Source: Brevibacillus aydinogluensis
Lineage (GTDB): Bacteria; Bacillota; Bacilli; Brevibacillales; Brevibacillaceae
Assembly: GCF_031954365.1 (NCBI RefSeq)
Contig: NZ_JAUSVZ010000017.1
DNA length: 64,000 nt
Reading direction: 5' to 3' (one strand)
Below the pieces are notes generated by a model. That model was not told the origin of the DNA, ran no database searches, and saw only the letters and a program-made list of their open reading frames with translations. A program made the position numbers and the translations under genes. This document shows, piece after piece, positions 1-7,200 of the stretch. Each line of letters begins with the position of its first letter. Position 1 is the first letter of the stretch.

Positions 1-95
1 TACGGCTCCCCCTCTACCACCTAACCAACAAAAAATCGCCGGGTGGGTCAATTCTAAACCGGCGATGGTGGGTCAAAATAAAGTCGGCGTTGACA
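1..95. mobile_element. Terminal segment of an IS21-like insertion sequence (transposase genes outside window)
   Basis: Two tandem copies of a related 20-mer lie 25 bases apart: GGGTCAATTCTAAACCGGCG (45-64) and GGGTCAAAATAAAGTCGGCG (70-89). They are followed at once by TTGACA (90-95). Multiple terminal repeats and an end reading ...ACA are typical of the IS21 family. The body of the element, including any transposase genes, would lie to the left of the window, so the family assignment rests on the end structure only. The sequence after base 95 changes character and is open for 73 codons, as expected if the element landed inside a gene. Confidence 0.5.
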
Positions 96-314
96 TATGA
101 TAACCCTGAATATTTTATTGATCAAATTTTGATAGACTACGTTGGGGAAGATAAGTTTAACCAGTGGATGGACGAGAATAATCCAGAAGATAGGACATTG
201 ACTAACTTTAAGAAGCACTTTAATGTAACGGACAAAGATATTGAAAAACTAAACAAAGAAGCAAAAGAGAAAGCAGAGAAGAAGAACAAAATGAAAAAAT
301 CGAATAACAAGTGA
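90..314 (+). pseudogene. 3' remnant of a gene interrupted by the IS end (74 codons, highly charged C-terminus)
   Basis: The reading frame begins with TTG inside the last bases of the presumed IS end and has no Shine-Dalgarno sequence, so the apparent start is probably an accident of the junction. The readable peptide is acidic and aromatic at first (YDNPEYFIDQILIDYVGEDK), then ends in a lysine/asparagine-rich tail. It is lower in GC than the rest of the window. I recognise no family. The most economical reading is the C-terminal part of a longer accessory protein cut by the insertion. A strong hairpin terminator follows at 346-390, which supports this being the real end of a transcription unit. 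Confidence 0.5.
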
Positions 315-345
315 TATATAATCCAAGCAGCGTACTATCTGGCTC

Positions 346-390
346 AGCGTGTAGACTAAGTACCCAAAGTACAAGATCTACACGCTTTTC
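346..390 (+). terminator. Rho-independent terminator
   Basis: Perfect 10-bp stem AGCGTGTAGA (346-355) and TCTACACGCT (377-386) followed by TTTT. It ends the interrupted gene at the left edge. Confidence 0.75.
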
Positions 391-548
391 TGTAAAAATT
401 ACGATTTTATTCGATTTTTCAATTTAGTGAAGAGATAGAGGCTGCGTTGGCCCGGTGCCAACAACTGTCTGTGGAGAAACGAGGAGAAAAGAGCTTCGCG
501 CTGCTACGGGCCGCTTCTTTTACTGTGCATATATGCGCAAATACGTCA
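391..548. other. Intergenic stretch with no gene seen
   Basis: Between the two terminators I see no credible coding frame with a ribosome site and no RNA gene. The open frames that cross it lack a Shine-Dalgarno sequence and run antisense into the HPr gene. Confidence 0.5.
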
Positions 549-586
549 AAACTCCCTCTCTGCGCTTGCAGAAGAGGGAGTTTTTA
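549..586 (-). terminator. Terminator of the fructose operon
   Basis: Stem ACTCCCTCT (551-559) with AGAGGGAGT (573-581). T-rich tracts on both sides make it usable in either direction. It lies 48 bases past the HPr stop codon. Confidence 0.8.
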
Positions 587-633
587 GGCGGTCTGAGGAA
601 CCCTCCCCATCCGGAGAGTCCCATGTGCGTTTT

Positions 634-894
634 CTATTCGTGCACCATTTCGAGGATTTTGCCCAGTTCCTCCATGGCCGCCTGTGCCTGTTCGCCGCTT
701 ACTTCCAGCGTGATTTCGTCGCCTTTGGCCAAGCCCAGGGTCATCACGCCCATAATGCTTTTGCCGTTCACTTTTTTCGTGCCTTTGATGAGGTTGATCT
801 CGCAGTTAAACGACGTCGCCTTTTGCACAAACAGCGAAGCGGGACGTGCGTGCATCCCTGTCGGGTTTTGAATGACGAATGTTTTGGTCAGCAT
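634..894 (-). CDS. HPr-type phosphocarrier protein
   Basis: The 86-residue protein has the length and sequence of HPr, the small cytoplasmic phosphocarrier that passes phosphate from enzyme I to sugar-specific EIIA domains. His15 sits in HARPAS and is the phosphorylated residue. Ser46 in KVNGKSIMGV is the HPr-kinase target that, in Firmicutes, makes HPr a corepressor of CcpA. With both sites present it could act in transport and in catabolite repression, unlike Crh, which lacks His15. It is the last gene of the fruR-fruK-fruA unit, 29 bases after fruA, with GGAG 10 bases before ATG. Its position in the fructose operon rather than beside an enzyme I gene is notable. It may be the only HPr or a second copy, so I leave the symbol blank. 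Confidence 0.92.
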   Translation of the reverse strand: MLTKTFVIQNPTGMHARPASLFVQKATSFNCEINLIKGTKKVNGKSIMGVMTLGLAKGDEITLEVSGEQAQAAMEELGKILEMVHE

Positions 895-923
895 GTTTCA
901 TCCACTCCTTGTTTTTTCTGTGT

Positions 924-2840
924 TTACTCTGTTCCTTCTTTTGCTGCTCGCTTGAGCAGATTGATCATCAGTGCCGTCACGACCGTACCGGCCAGAATCG
1001 AAACCAGGTACAGGACAGCGTTGCCCACGACCGGCAGAACAAACACCCCTCCGTGCGGCGCAGGCAGCGTACAACCAAAGAGCATCGACAGACCGCCCGC
1101 AACTGCGGAGCCCACCATGATCGAAGGAATGACGCGCGTCGGATCAGCCGCGGCAAACGGAATGGCCCCTTCGGTAATAAATGACGCACCCAGCACCCAG
1201 GCGGTTTTGCCTGCCTGCCGTTCCTCATCCGTAAACTTCTTCTTGAACAGCAGCGTTGCCAGCGCCAGGCCCAACGGCGGGGTCATCCCTGCCGCCATGA
1301 TCGCCGCGTGAGGAGCGTAGTTTCCTTCGGCAATCATCGCGATCCCGAACGTAAAGGCCGCTTTGTTCACCGGACCGCCCATATCGAACGCCATCATGGC
1401 CCCAAGCACCATGCCCAGGAGTACGGCGTTGCCCTGGTTCATGTTTTTCAGCCAGTCACCCAGCGCCGCGTTGGCGGCCGCTACCGGCTCTGACACCACG
1501 TACATCATAACAAATCCGGTAATCAAAATCCCGAACAGCGGGTAGAGCAGCATCGGCTTGATGCCTTCCAGGGACTGCGGCAGTCCGGCAAACAGCTTTT
1601 TCAATCCGGCTACCGTGTAGCCAGCCAGAAACCCGGCAATGAGCCCGCCCAGGAATCCGGCGCCGGACGAAGCCGCCAGCATCCCGCCGACCATGCCGGG
1701 CGCAAAAGCCGGGCGGTCGGCAATGCTCTTGGCAATAAACCCGGCCAGCACGGGGATCATCAGGCCAAAGGCTGTGCCGCCGCCGATATCCATCAGCGCC
1801 TTGGCCAGCGGGTGGAAAGACGGGTCGTTTGGATCGGACGCCTTAATCCCGAACATGAAGCTAAGCGCGATGATAATGCCGCCGCCCACGACAAACGGCA
1901 GCATGTTGGATACCCCGTTCATCAGATGCTTGTACACAGCGGGCTGCTTCTGTTTGTTTTCGGCCTTCGCCTGCTCAATCTTTTCCTTGTAACCGACCTT
2001 CGCTTCGCCGCTGTAAACGTACCCGTCCCGGTTCACCGCGCGTTTCAACAGCGTTTCCGCATTGCGAATGCCTTCCGCCACCGGCACCTCGATCACCACT
2101 TTGCCGGCAAAGCGCTCCATGTCCACCTGTTTGTCAGCGGCCACAATGACGGCTGCCGCTTCGGCGATGTCTTCCTCCGTCAGCCTGTTTTTCACGCCGC
2201 CGGAGCCGTTTGTCTCCACCTTGAGGGAAATGCCCAGCTCGTCGGCTTTCTTCTTCAACGCATCGGCGGCCATGTAGGTGTGGGCGATTCCGGTTGGGCA
2301 CGCGGTTACGGCGACAATTTTCACTCCGCCGCCGGATTGTGCGTCGGAAACGCTTTCACTTTCACCGTGAATGTCCTGCTCTTTCCGGCAGATGATGTCC
2401 ACGACCTGCTGTTTGGTTTCCGCCTGCATCAACTGCTGCCGGAACGATTCGTCCATCAGCATCTGGGAGAGCAGCGCCAGCGTCTCCAAATGCGCCTGGT
2501 TGGCATCCTCCGTCGCCGCGATCATGAAGAACAGATGCGCTTTTTGCTTGTCGAGCGAGTCAAAATCGATCCCTTCTTTGGACAATCCAAAAGCGATGCT
2601 GGGCGTTTTGACCGCTGCCGTTTTGGCGTGCGGGATGGCGATCCCGTCCCCGATCCCGGTCGAACCCAGTGCCTCGCGGGCCAGAATCGCCTGTTTCATC
2701 TCTTCCCGACTGTGCAGACGACCGGCTTCATCCAGCGTGGCGATCAGTTCGTCCAGCACTTCCTCTTTTGTCTTCGCTGCCAGGTGAAGCACAATCGTGT
2801 CGGCCTTCAGCAAATCGGCAATGCGAATGTGATGCTGCAT
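924..2840 (-). CDS. fruA: PTS fructose-specific EIIABC permease
   Basis: This 638-residue membrane permease imports fructose and phosphorylates it at C1. The EIIA domain spans about residues 5-150, with the phosphorylated His71 in GIAIPHAKT. EIIB spans about 172-270, with Cys181 in TACPTGIAHT. The EIIC membrane domain spans about 300-638, with several hydrophobic segments and glycine-rich loops. Domain order and length are those of Bacillus FruA. The ATG is preceded by a GGGGGG ribosome site. It lies 32 bases after fruK, which uses its product, and before the HPr gene, so phosphate relay, transport and the next kinase step share one transcript. No frameshift or missing active-site residue was seen. 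Confidence 0.95.
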   Translation of the reverse strand: MQHHIRIADLLKADTIVLHLAAKTKEEVLDELIATLDEAGRLHSREEMKQAILAREALGSTGIGDGIAIPHAKTAAVKTPSIAFGLSKEGIDFDSLDKQKAHLFFMIAATEDANQAHLETLALLSQMLMDESFRQQLMQAETKQQVVDIICRKEQDIHGESESVSDAQSGGGVKIVAVTACPTGIAHTYMAADALKKKADELGISLKVETNGSGGVKNRLTEEDIAEAAAVIVAADKQVDMERFAGKVVIEVPVAEGIRNAETLLKRAVNRDGYVYSGEAKVGYKEKIEQAKAENKQKQPAVYKHLMNGVSNMLPFVVGGGIIIALSFMFGIKASDPNDPSFHPLAKALMDIGGGTAFGLMIPVLAGFIAKSIADRPAFAPGMVGGMLAASSGAGFLGGLIAGFLAGYTVAGLKKLFAGLPQSLEGIKPMLLYPLFGILITGFVMMYVVSEPVAAANAALGDWLKNMNQGNAVLLGMVLGAMMAFDMGGPVNKAAFTFGIAMIAEGNYAPHAAIMAAGMTPPLGLALATLLFKKKFTDEERQAGKTAWVLGASFITEGAIPFAAADPTRVIPSIMVGSAVAGGLSMLFGCTLPAPHGGVFVLPVVGNAVLYLVSILAGTVVTALMINLLKRAAKEGTE

Positions 2841-2872
2841 GGTATTGCCCCCCTTTTTTTATTGCCCTGTGT

Positions 2873-3787
2873 TTATTCCACTGTGATCACGCTGATCTCG
2901 GGTAAATACGTGCGGATTGTTTCATGCGTACAAAACCCTTCCGACAGTGCGGTCGTGGTCCCCGCCGCAACAGCGAAGCGAAACGCCTCTTCCGCACGCC
3001 ACCCTTTTGTATGCGCATACAGGAAACCGGCAACCATGGAGTCTCCCGCCCCGATCGAATTGACCGGTTTTCGCTTGGGAATCCGCGCGGCGAATGCCAC
3101 TTCACGGTTGACGAATACGGCACCCTGCTCGGCCATGGAGACAATCACGTTTTGCGCACCCAGTTCCAGCGCCTTTCGCCCATAGGCGATCGCCTCGTCG
3201 TGCGTGGTGATCTCCACCCCGAACAGTTCCCCCAACTCGTGATGGTTGGGCTTGATCAAAAACGGTTGTTCCGACAATCCGCTTTTCAGCGCTTCTCCCT
3301 TCGCGTCCAAAAACACGCGGACACCTTTGCCCTGAAGCCGTTTCATGATCGTCGGATAGATGTCGAGCGGCAAGCTCTTCGGCACGCTTCCCGCCAGCAC
3401 CAGGTAGTCATCCGGCCCCAACCGGTCGATCTGCGCAAACAGCTGTTTAAGCGCTTCCGCCGGGATTTCCGGGGAGACGCCGCTGATGTCAGTCTCGGTG
3501 TCGGCCTTGATCTTGATATTGATTCGAGAATCCTGCTCGATGGAAAGAAACTGATGCGCAATGCCGGCCCGCTCGACTTGCTGCCGGATAAACGCGCCCG
3601 TAAATCCGCCGACAAATCCCAGGGCCGTGCTGTCCACTCCCAACAGCCGCAGGACTTTGGAGACGTTGATGCCTTTTCCCCCCGCATCCTTCCACTCTTT
3701 GTGCGCTTCGTGTATGGTCCCCTTGTCCAGGGCAGGAACCCATACATGGTAGTCAATAGAAGGATTCAAGGTTACTGTGTAAATCAT
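2873..3787 (-). CDS. fruK: 1-phosphofructokinase
   Basis: The 304-residue PfkB/ribokinase-family kinase converts fructose 1-phosphate, made by FruA, to fructose 1,6-bisphosphate. The N-terminal signature GGKGINVSKVL is at about residues 37-46. The C-terminal GAGDS motif contains the catalytic base Asp249. The frame is open further upstream, but that part overlaps fruR. The ATG at 3787 overlaps the fruR stop as ATGA and gives the canonical start MIYTVTLNPSIDYH. The four-base overlap indicates translational coupling to the repressor gene. Family length is normal and the active-site motifs are intact. Confidence 0.95.
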   Translation of the reverse strand: MIYTVTLNPSIDYHVWVPALDKGTIHEAHKEWKDAGGKGINVSKVLRLLGVDSTALGFVGGFTGAFIRQQVERAGIAHQFLSIEQDSRINIKIKADTETDISGVSPEIPAEALKQLFAQIDRLGPDDYLVLAGSVPKSLPLDIYPTIMKRLQGKGVRVFLDAKGEALKSGLSEQPFLIKPNHHELGELFGVEITTHDEAIAYGRKALELGAQNVIVSMAEQGAVFVNREVAFAARIPKRKPVNSIGAGDSMVAGFLYAHTKGWRAEEAFRFAVAAGTTTALSEGFCTHETIRTYLPEISVITVE

Positions 3788-4539
3788 GCTTTCACCACTT
3801 TGAGATTTGTTAATCGACTGTACGCCTGCTGCTCTTCTTGCGACAAGCCGTCGTCGGTAATCACCGTCACCTCGCGCAAGTCGGCCACTTTGGCAAACGT
3901 GACGCGGGAGAACTTGTCGGAGTCGCACAGCACGAACCGCTCGTCGGAAAATTGCAGGGCCAACTGCTTCACGTACGCTTCGTCAGGGTCCGGCGTGGTC
4001 AAGCCGTGGTGCTTGTCGACCCCGTTCATGCCCAGGAAGCATTTGTCGAAGCGGTACTGGCTGATGGTTTTGAGGGCATCGCGTCCCACCAGCGACAATG
4101 TTGCCGCTTTCAATTCACCGCCAATTAAAATTGTCTTGATGTTCCGCTTGCTGAGCTGCAGGGCCATGTCGGGACTATTGGTCACCACGACGATGTTGTC
4201 GTAGGGAAGGAACGGCAGCATCTGGTACGTGGTCGTGCCGGCATCGATGAAAATCGAGTCCCGTTCCTGCACCAGACTGGCAGCATACCGGGCGATTGCC
4301 GTTTTCTCCTTCTCGCGTTTGACCGCTTTTTCCAAAACCGTAGGCTCTTCAATCTTGTTCTGCAAGGAAGACGCCCCGCCGTGAACGCGCTTGAGCAGCC
4401 GCTGTTCTTCCAATTCGCTCAGGTCGCGCCGGATGGTCGACTCGGATGCCCCTGTCGCTTCCACCAGCTCGTGGATGCGGACAACATCCTTTTCTTTGAG
4501 CAGGGACAAGATGATGTGATGACGTTCAGGCGTTAGCAA
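3784..4539 (-). CDS. fruR: DeoR-family repressor of the fructose operon
   Basis: This 251-residue DeoR-family regulator has an N-terminal winged helix (LTPERHHIILSLLKEKDVVRI, then a helix-turn-helix SESTIRRDLSELEEQ). A DeoRC sugar-phosphate sensor domain follows, with the DAGTTTYQ loop. It is first in the fru operon and likely responds to fructose 1-phosphate (family knowledge). Start choice: a GTG at 4545 directly abuts AAAGGAGG, leaving no spacing. The TTG at 4539 has six bases of spacing and gives the family-typical start MLTPERHH, so I use TTG. Three 15-bp direct repeats at 4606-4661 and a promoter at 4590-4618 precede it, so it is probably autoregulated. Confidence 0.93.
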   Translation of the reverse strand: MLTPERHHIILSLLKEKDVVRIHELVEATGASESTIRRDLSELEEQRLLKRVHGGASSLQNKIEEPTVLEKAVKREKEKTAIARYAASLVQERDSIFIDAGTTTYQMLPFLPYDNIVVVTNSPDMALQLSKRNIKTILIGGELKAATLSLVGRDALKTISQYRFDKCFLGMNGVDKHHGLTTPDPDEAYVKQLALQFSDERFVLCDSDKFSRVTFAKVADLREVTVITDDGLSQEEQQAYSRLTNLKVVKA

Positions 4540-4589
4540 TTGCACCCTCCTTTCCGGAACGGGAAAAATACATGTTGAATCGTACCGTC

Positions 4590-4618
4590 ATTATACCCCA
4601 CTTTTCCGTCATAAACAA
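4590..4618 (-). promoter_or_regulatory. Promoter of fruR-fruK-fruA-HPr
   Basis: Read on the minus strand: TTGTTT (4613-4618), 17-base spacer, TATAAT (4590-4595). The spacing is ideal and the -10 is perfect. The -35 lies inside the third operator repeat. Confidence 0.75.
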
Positions 4619-4661
4619 CCACAAACGATCATTAACAATCATTTTTCGTTCAAAAACGATC
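4606..4661 (-). promoter_or_regulatory. Triple direct-repeat operator, probable FruR site
   Basis: On the minus strand three related 15-mers run in the same direction: GATCGTTTTTGAACG (4647-4661), GATTGTTAATGATCG (4626-4640) and GGTTGTTTATGACGG (4606-4620). Their starts are 21 and 20 bases apart, about two helical turns each. The last covers the -35 box. Direct repeats are common for DeoR-family operators. Assignment to FruR is by position. Confidence 0.6.
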
Positions 4662-4689
4662 AATCGAAACATTGAGCGGCTGCCCAAAA

Positions 4690-4721
4690 TGAAAGGAGCA
4701 GCCCCCCACAGGGCTGCTCCC
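4690..4721 (-). terminator. Terminator after citA
   Basis: Stem GGAGCAGCCC/GGCTGCTCC at 4695-4720, followed on the minus strand by a short T run. It lies 39 bases past the citA stop. Confidence 0.7.
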
Positions 4722-4759
4722 GTCAAAAGCGCAAACTGTATCAACAGCCGGGCCCGATG

Positions 4760-5863
4760 TTATTTCGGCATCGGACCGGTGTAATTCGACTGCGGACGAA
4801 TGATTCGATTGTTTTTGGCCTGCTCCAGAATGTGAGCGCTCCAGCCGACGACACGGCTGACGGCAAAGGTCGGCGTGAACAGGGTATCGTCCAGGCCCAC
4901 TGCCCGCATGACTGCAGCGGCGAAAAACTCCACGTTGGTGTTCAGCTTGCGGCCCGGCTTGTATTCCTCCAGCAGCTTCAACCCTACCTGTTCCACGTGC
5001 GTCGCCAGGTCAAACCACGGGTCGTCGCCAGAGAGCTGCGACGCCACGACGCGCAGCGCGGTCGCGCGCGGATCGACGGTCTTGTACACGCGGTGGCCGA
5101 AGCCCATCAGGCGTTCTCCCTTTTCCAGCTTGGCGCGCATCCACGGTTCGGCGTTTTCCTTGGTGCCGATCGCTTCGATCATCTCGGTCACTTCGGACGG
5201 TGCGCCGCCGTGCAGCGGTCCTTTCAGCGCGCCGATGGCGGCCGTGATCGACGAAATCAGGTCGGACTGGGTGGAGCTGACAACGCGTCCCGAGAACGTG
5301 GAGGCGTTCATGCCGTGCTCCTGCGTCAGAATCAGGTAGGCGTCCAGTGCTCGCACATGAGCCGGGTTGGGCTCCTGTCCTTTCAGCATGTACAGGTAGT
5401 TGGCCGTGTGATCCAGAGCGGGATTGGGTTCCAGCGGCTCGCGGCCGTTGAGGCGGGCGTAGCGGTACGCCACGATTGTCGGCATCTTCGCCGTCAGGGA
5501 AATGACCTGGTCCAGCGTCGGCGGCCAGCTGTAATCGGCGCTGCCCAGTGCGGATACGCCGGTGCGCAGCACGCTCATCATGTCCACCTCGGCCGGGATC
5601 AGGTCGAGAATGCGCTTGACGTGGTCCGGCAGTTCCCGGTTTTCCTTCAGTTTGCCCTTCAGCTCGGCCAACTCCTGTTCGTTGGGCAGATGGCCGTACC
5701 ACAGCAGATGGGCCACTTCCTCAAACGTATGGTTGATCGCCAGGTCGCGCGCCCAATGGCCGCGGTAGACGAGCAGGCCATTAAGGCCGTCCACCAGGCT
5801 GAGGTCGGTTTCAGCGACCGCAATGCCTTCCAACCCAATGGCTAATGTATGCTGTTGACTCAT
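4760..5863 (-). CDS. citA: Citrate synthase, CitA type
   Basis: This 367-residue short Gram-positive citrate synthase condenses acetyl-CoA and oxaloacetate. Motifs seen are KGPLHGGAPSEVTEM (first catalytic His), MGFGHRVYKTVDPRA (second His and arginine) and the C-terminal block FTPTFAVSRVVGWSAH. Where most citrate synthases have the catalytic aspartate in a VDF motif, this one reads TNVEFFAAAVM. As I recall it, B. subtilis CitA also has VEF, so this is probably a subfamily trait. The frame is open 66 bases further upstream. The ATG at 5863 has GGAG eight bases before it and gives MSQQHTLAIGLEGI. The adjacent citR homologue supports the CitA rather than the CitZ assignment. Confidence 0.9.
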   Translation of the reverse strand: MSQQHTLAIGLEGIAVAETDLSLVDGLNGLLVYRGHWARDLAINHTFEEVAHLLWYGHLPNEQELAELKGKLKENRELPDHVKRILDLIPAEVDMMSVLRTGVSALGSADYSWPPTLDQVISLTAKMPTIVAYRYARLNGREPLEPNPALDHTANYLYMLKGQEPNPAHVRALDAYLILTQEHGMNASTFSGRVVSSTQSDLISSITAAIGALKGPLHGGAPSEVTEMIEAIGTKENAEPWMRAKLEKGERLMGFGHRVYKTVDPRATALRVVASQLSGDDPWFDLATHVEQVGLKLLEEYKPGRKLNTNVEFFAAAVMRAVGLDDTLFTPTFAVSRVVGWSAHILEQAKNNRIIRPQSNYTGPMPK

Positions 5864-6016
5864 CCACACCACTCCTTCTTCTCCAGTCTGTTCGTGTCCA
5901 TTCTCTTTGTAATCAGTATATCGATACAAAAACGATAAGGGAAATAGAATAATCCAGGTATATCAATTAAAAACCGTAATCAATTTCACTCCCCGGCAGG
6001 TCGTTGATTTGTCCCT

Positions 6017-6931
6017 TCACGCCCGGCCCGCCCCGTGCACCTCTGGCAGCGGCGGATACAAGGCGGCCAGGATGTCGACAAAGCGCTGGACCGGTTCGCT
6101 TCCTTTTCTCTTCGGCAGCACCAGGTAGGTCGCCACCTTCGGAATGGTCAGGCCTGGCGTGGGCAGTTCCATAAAACGGTTTTCAAACAACTCCCTGCTG
6201 ATGGCCGAGCGGGGCAGAAAAGAGACGCCCAACCCTTCCTCAATAAACGCCTTGGTAATGTCCACCTGGGAAACAGCCATCGTCCTCAGCGACAGTCCGC
6301 GCTGCCTCAGCAACAGCAGCAGATCGTCCCAGTAGCCGGGGTGATTGTGCGTCAGCAGCCGTTTGGTTTGCAGTTCCTGCTCCCAGTCGGGCAGCGGGGC
6401 CTCCATATCTCCGCCGCTGTGGGGAACGGCAAACACGACCGGATCTTCGTACAGCCTGTATGTATGCAGCGTAAGTTCGCCCGGGACCATTCGCGTCAGC
6501 CCGAGATCGGCCTGCCCGCTCTGCACCATGGGACCGATCTCCACGGAGTCAGCGATTTTGATGGAGAGGTCCACGTCCGGATACAGCTTGGTATAGCGGT
6601 GAATCAAATGGGACAACCGCGTGCGGGCAATAATCGGAGAAACCGCAATCTGCAGCTTCTCCCGGTACCCCTGCCGCCACGCCAGAAGGTCCTCCAGGCC
6701 GTGGTGCCATTGTTCCAGAAGCGCTTTGGCATGCGGCAGAAACCGCTTCCCGGCCGGTGTCAGCCGGACGCGTTTGCCCACCCGCTCAAACAGATTGATT
6801 CCCAATTCCCGCTCCAACGTCCGGATGTGCTGACTGACTGTCGGCTGGGCGATATACAACGCTTCAGCCGCCTGGTGAAAATTCTCCGTGGCAGCCGCCA
6901 TGACAAATGTTTGCAGCACCCGAATATCCAC
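6017..6931 (-). CDS. citR: LysR-family regulator resembling CitR
   Basis: This is a 304-residue LysR regulator with an N-terminal winged helix (VLQTFVMAAATENFHQAAE, recognition region AQPTVSQHIRTLE) and a periplasmic-binding-like effector domain. Segments such as LTHNHPGYWDDLL and FIEEGLGVSFLP resemble B. subtilis CitR as I remember it, the repressor of citA. The start is GTG at 6931, with GGAGG seven bases upstream giving VDIRVLQTF. The longer open frame has no ribosome site. It lies 153 bases upstream of citA on the same strand, whereas the B. subtilis pair is divergent. That gap is AT-rich and should hold the citA promoter and the regulator's sites. Confidence 0.82.
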   Translation of the reverse strand: MDIRVLQTFVMAAATENFHQAAEALYIAQPTVSQHIRTLERELGINLFERVGKRVRLTPAGKRFLPHAKALLEQWHHGLEDLLAWRQGYREKLQIAVSPIIARTRLSHLIHRYTKLYPDVDLSIKIADSVEIGPMVQSGQADLGLTRMVPGELTLHTYRLYEDPVVFAVPHSGGDMEAPLPDWEQELQTKRLLTHNHPGYWDDLLLLLRQRGLSLRTMAVSQVDITKAFIEEGLGVSFLPRSAISRELFENRFMELPTPGLTIPKVATYLVLPKRKGSEPVQRFVDILAALYPPLPEVHGAGRA

Positions 6932-7200
6932 GGCGCTCCCTCCTTCATGATAACCATGCGTTATATCATTCTGCCCAATCGGCAGTACGTCCTGTTTTCC
7001 CGCTGCAGGTACGCCAGCTGCCCAATCCGAAACATGGTTGTTCCTCCTCATATTCCCTGTATGATTTTCCTTTTATTAATAAATTTTTTCAAAAATATGG
7101 GCATCATTTCCACTTGCTTGTGGTACAATACGGTGTCGGGGGAAAAATCCTATCCACAGCGCCCCATATAGTGAAGAGAAACCATACAAGGAGGAACATT

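Noticed and set aside
1812..4204. Long plus-strand open frames opposite the fructose operon
   Set aside because: They lack ribosome sites and have His/Arg/Gln-rich sequences typical of the antisense of GC-rich genes. The minus-strand genes have complete family motifs.
4543..4545. GTG start for fruR
   Set aside because: It abuts the ribosome site; the TTG two codons later has ideal spacing and the family-typical N-terminus.
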